A stretch of DNA of 6,964 nt from an uncultured Flavobacteriales bacterium (GTDB lineage: Bacteria; Bacteroidota; Bacteroidia; Flavobacteriales_D; Crocinitomicaceae), in contig CAJQOB010000033.1 in the NCBI GenBank assembly GCA_905479845.1, positions 1 through 6,964 of the forward strand, in the 5' to 3' direction. A program made the translations under genes and the position numbers. Below the pieces are notes generated by a model that saw nothing but the letters and a program-made list of their open reading frames with translations, did not search any database and was not told where the DNA came from. Below, one piece after another: positions 6,614 to 6,964 of the stretch (the stretch's first letter is position 1; every line of letters begins with the position of its first letter).

Positions 6614-6964
6614 CTATTTATTGCCAGAAAATCCGTTGGATGTGTCAGACACGTACTGCAAAATATCAATCTCGGGAATTGATAACTGAAGTCCTCTGCG
6701 TGACATCATATTACTTGCACTTTCAAGCGCTTTAGCGAAACTGTAACTATCGCCATGAACTCCCCACTGAAAAGAAGGAATGTATTTGGGCGGAAACTCA
6801 GCACCGAAAACATTGCTCGAAACCCCCACTACAGTTGCCGTATTGAACATTGTGTTGATTCCACATTTTGAGTGATCTCCCATTACCAATCCCATGAATA
6901 AGACATCGGTTTGTTCCAATTGCATCGATTCAAAGTTGAAGGTTTTCACCTCTCCGTAGTTGTT
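6614..6964 (-). CDS. GlmU-like sugar nucleotidyltransferase family protein, C-terminal part, 5' truncated
   Basis: The frame is open to the right edge of the window (first visible codons NNYGE), so the GTG at 6949 is internal and only the last 116 residues are present, ending in TAG. The segment LFMGLVMGDHSKCGINTMFNTATVVGVSSNVFG (residues 22-54 of the fragment; key residues G29, D30, H31, S32, C34, G35, N37, N41) is a left-handed beta-helix stretch. It strongly resembles the C-terminal hexapeptide domain of the Bacteroidota GlmU-like protein, followed as expected by FPPKYIPSFQWG (56-67) and a helical tail with adjacent arginines (MSRRG). Family members pair an N-terminal nucleotidyltransferase domain, outside this window, with this acyltransferase-like beta-helix. 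Sugar-nucleotide activity for cell-envelope synthesis is inferred from the family and cannot be tested on this fragment. It is distinct from canonical GlmU, so I give no symbol. Confidence 0.78.
   Translation of the reverse strand, partial: NNYGEVKTFNFESMQLEQTDVLFMGLVMGDHSKCGINTMFNTATVVGVSSNVFGAEFPPKYIPSFQWGVHGDSYSFAKALESASNMMSRRGLQLSIPEIDILQYVSDTSNGFSGNK

Noticed and set aside
6947..6949. GTG at 6949 as the start of the GlmU-like gene
   Set aside because: The frame continues to the window edge with NNYGE, which belongs to the conserved family sequence, and the beta-helix domain alone would not make a complete protein.

Overview
The window looks like a chromosomal stretch of a Bacteroidota bacterium, probably of the Flavobacteriales or a relative. 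The signs are a sortilin-type BNR/Asp-box protein, a C-terminal piece of the GlmU-like nucleotidyltransferase found in this phylum, a LonA protease with a short variable N-terminus, translation starts without Shine-Dalgarno sequences, and moderate-to-low GC. No RNA gene, CRISPR array, insertion sequence or prophage gene is visible.

Layout, left to right. (1) 1-1502, plus strand: C-terminal 499 codons of a large BNR/Asp-box beta-propeller protein of the 'glycosyl hydrolase'/sortilin-like type, cut by the left edge. (2) 1541-1578: a perfect 14-bp-stem terminator. (3) 1704-3539, plus strand: a 611-residue protein with a C-terminal PD-(D/E)XK nuclease domain, preceded by a TerB-like helical segment and repeated SAP-like helical units. 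It is AT-richer than its neighbours and stands alone. (4) 3563-3598: a second, decayed copy of the terminator, in direct orientation exactly 2,020 bases from the first. (5) 3626-4051, minus strand: a small exported protein of unknown function. (6) 4055-6487, minus strand: Lon protease, 3 bases upstream of the small gene and almost certainly in one transcript with it. (7) 6614-6964, minus strand: C-terminus of the GlmU-like protein, cut by the right edge. Lon is therefore the second of three same-strand genes.

The part that stands out is 1579-3562. The nuclease gene with its AT-rich leader sits as an islet in the convergent gap between two ordinary chromosomal genes, and the gap's terminator is present on both sides of it. 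The simplest reading is that the gene was acquired, or arrived by duplication, at the shared terminator of an ancestral convergent pair, with one terminator copy decaying since. The nuclease is a reasonable candidate for a single-gene defence or DNA-processing factor. Its substrate and role cannot be read from the sequence. The other genes are housekeeping or envelope functions with no evident tie to it.
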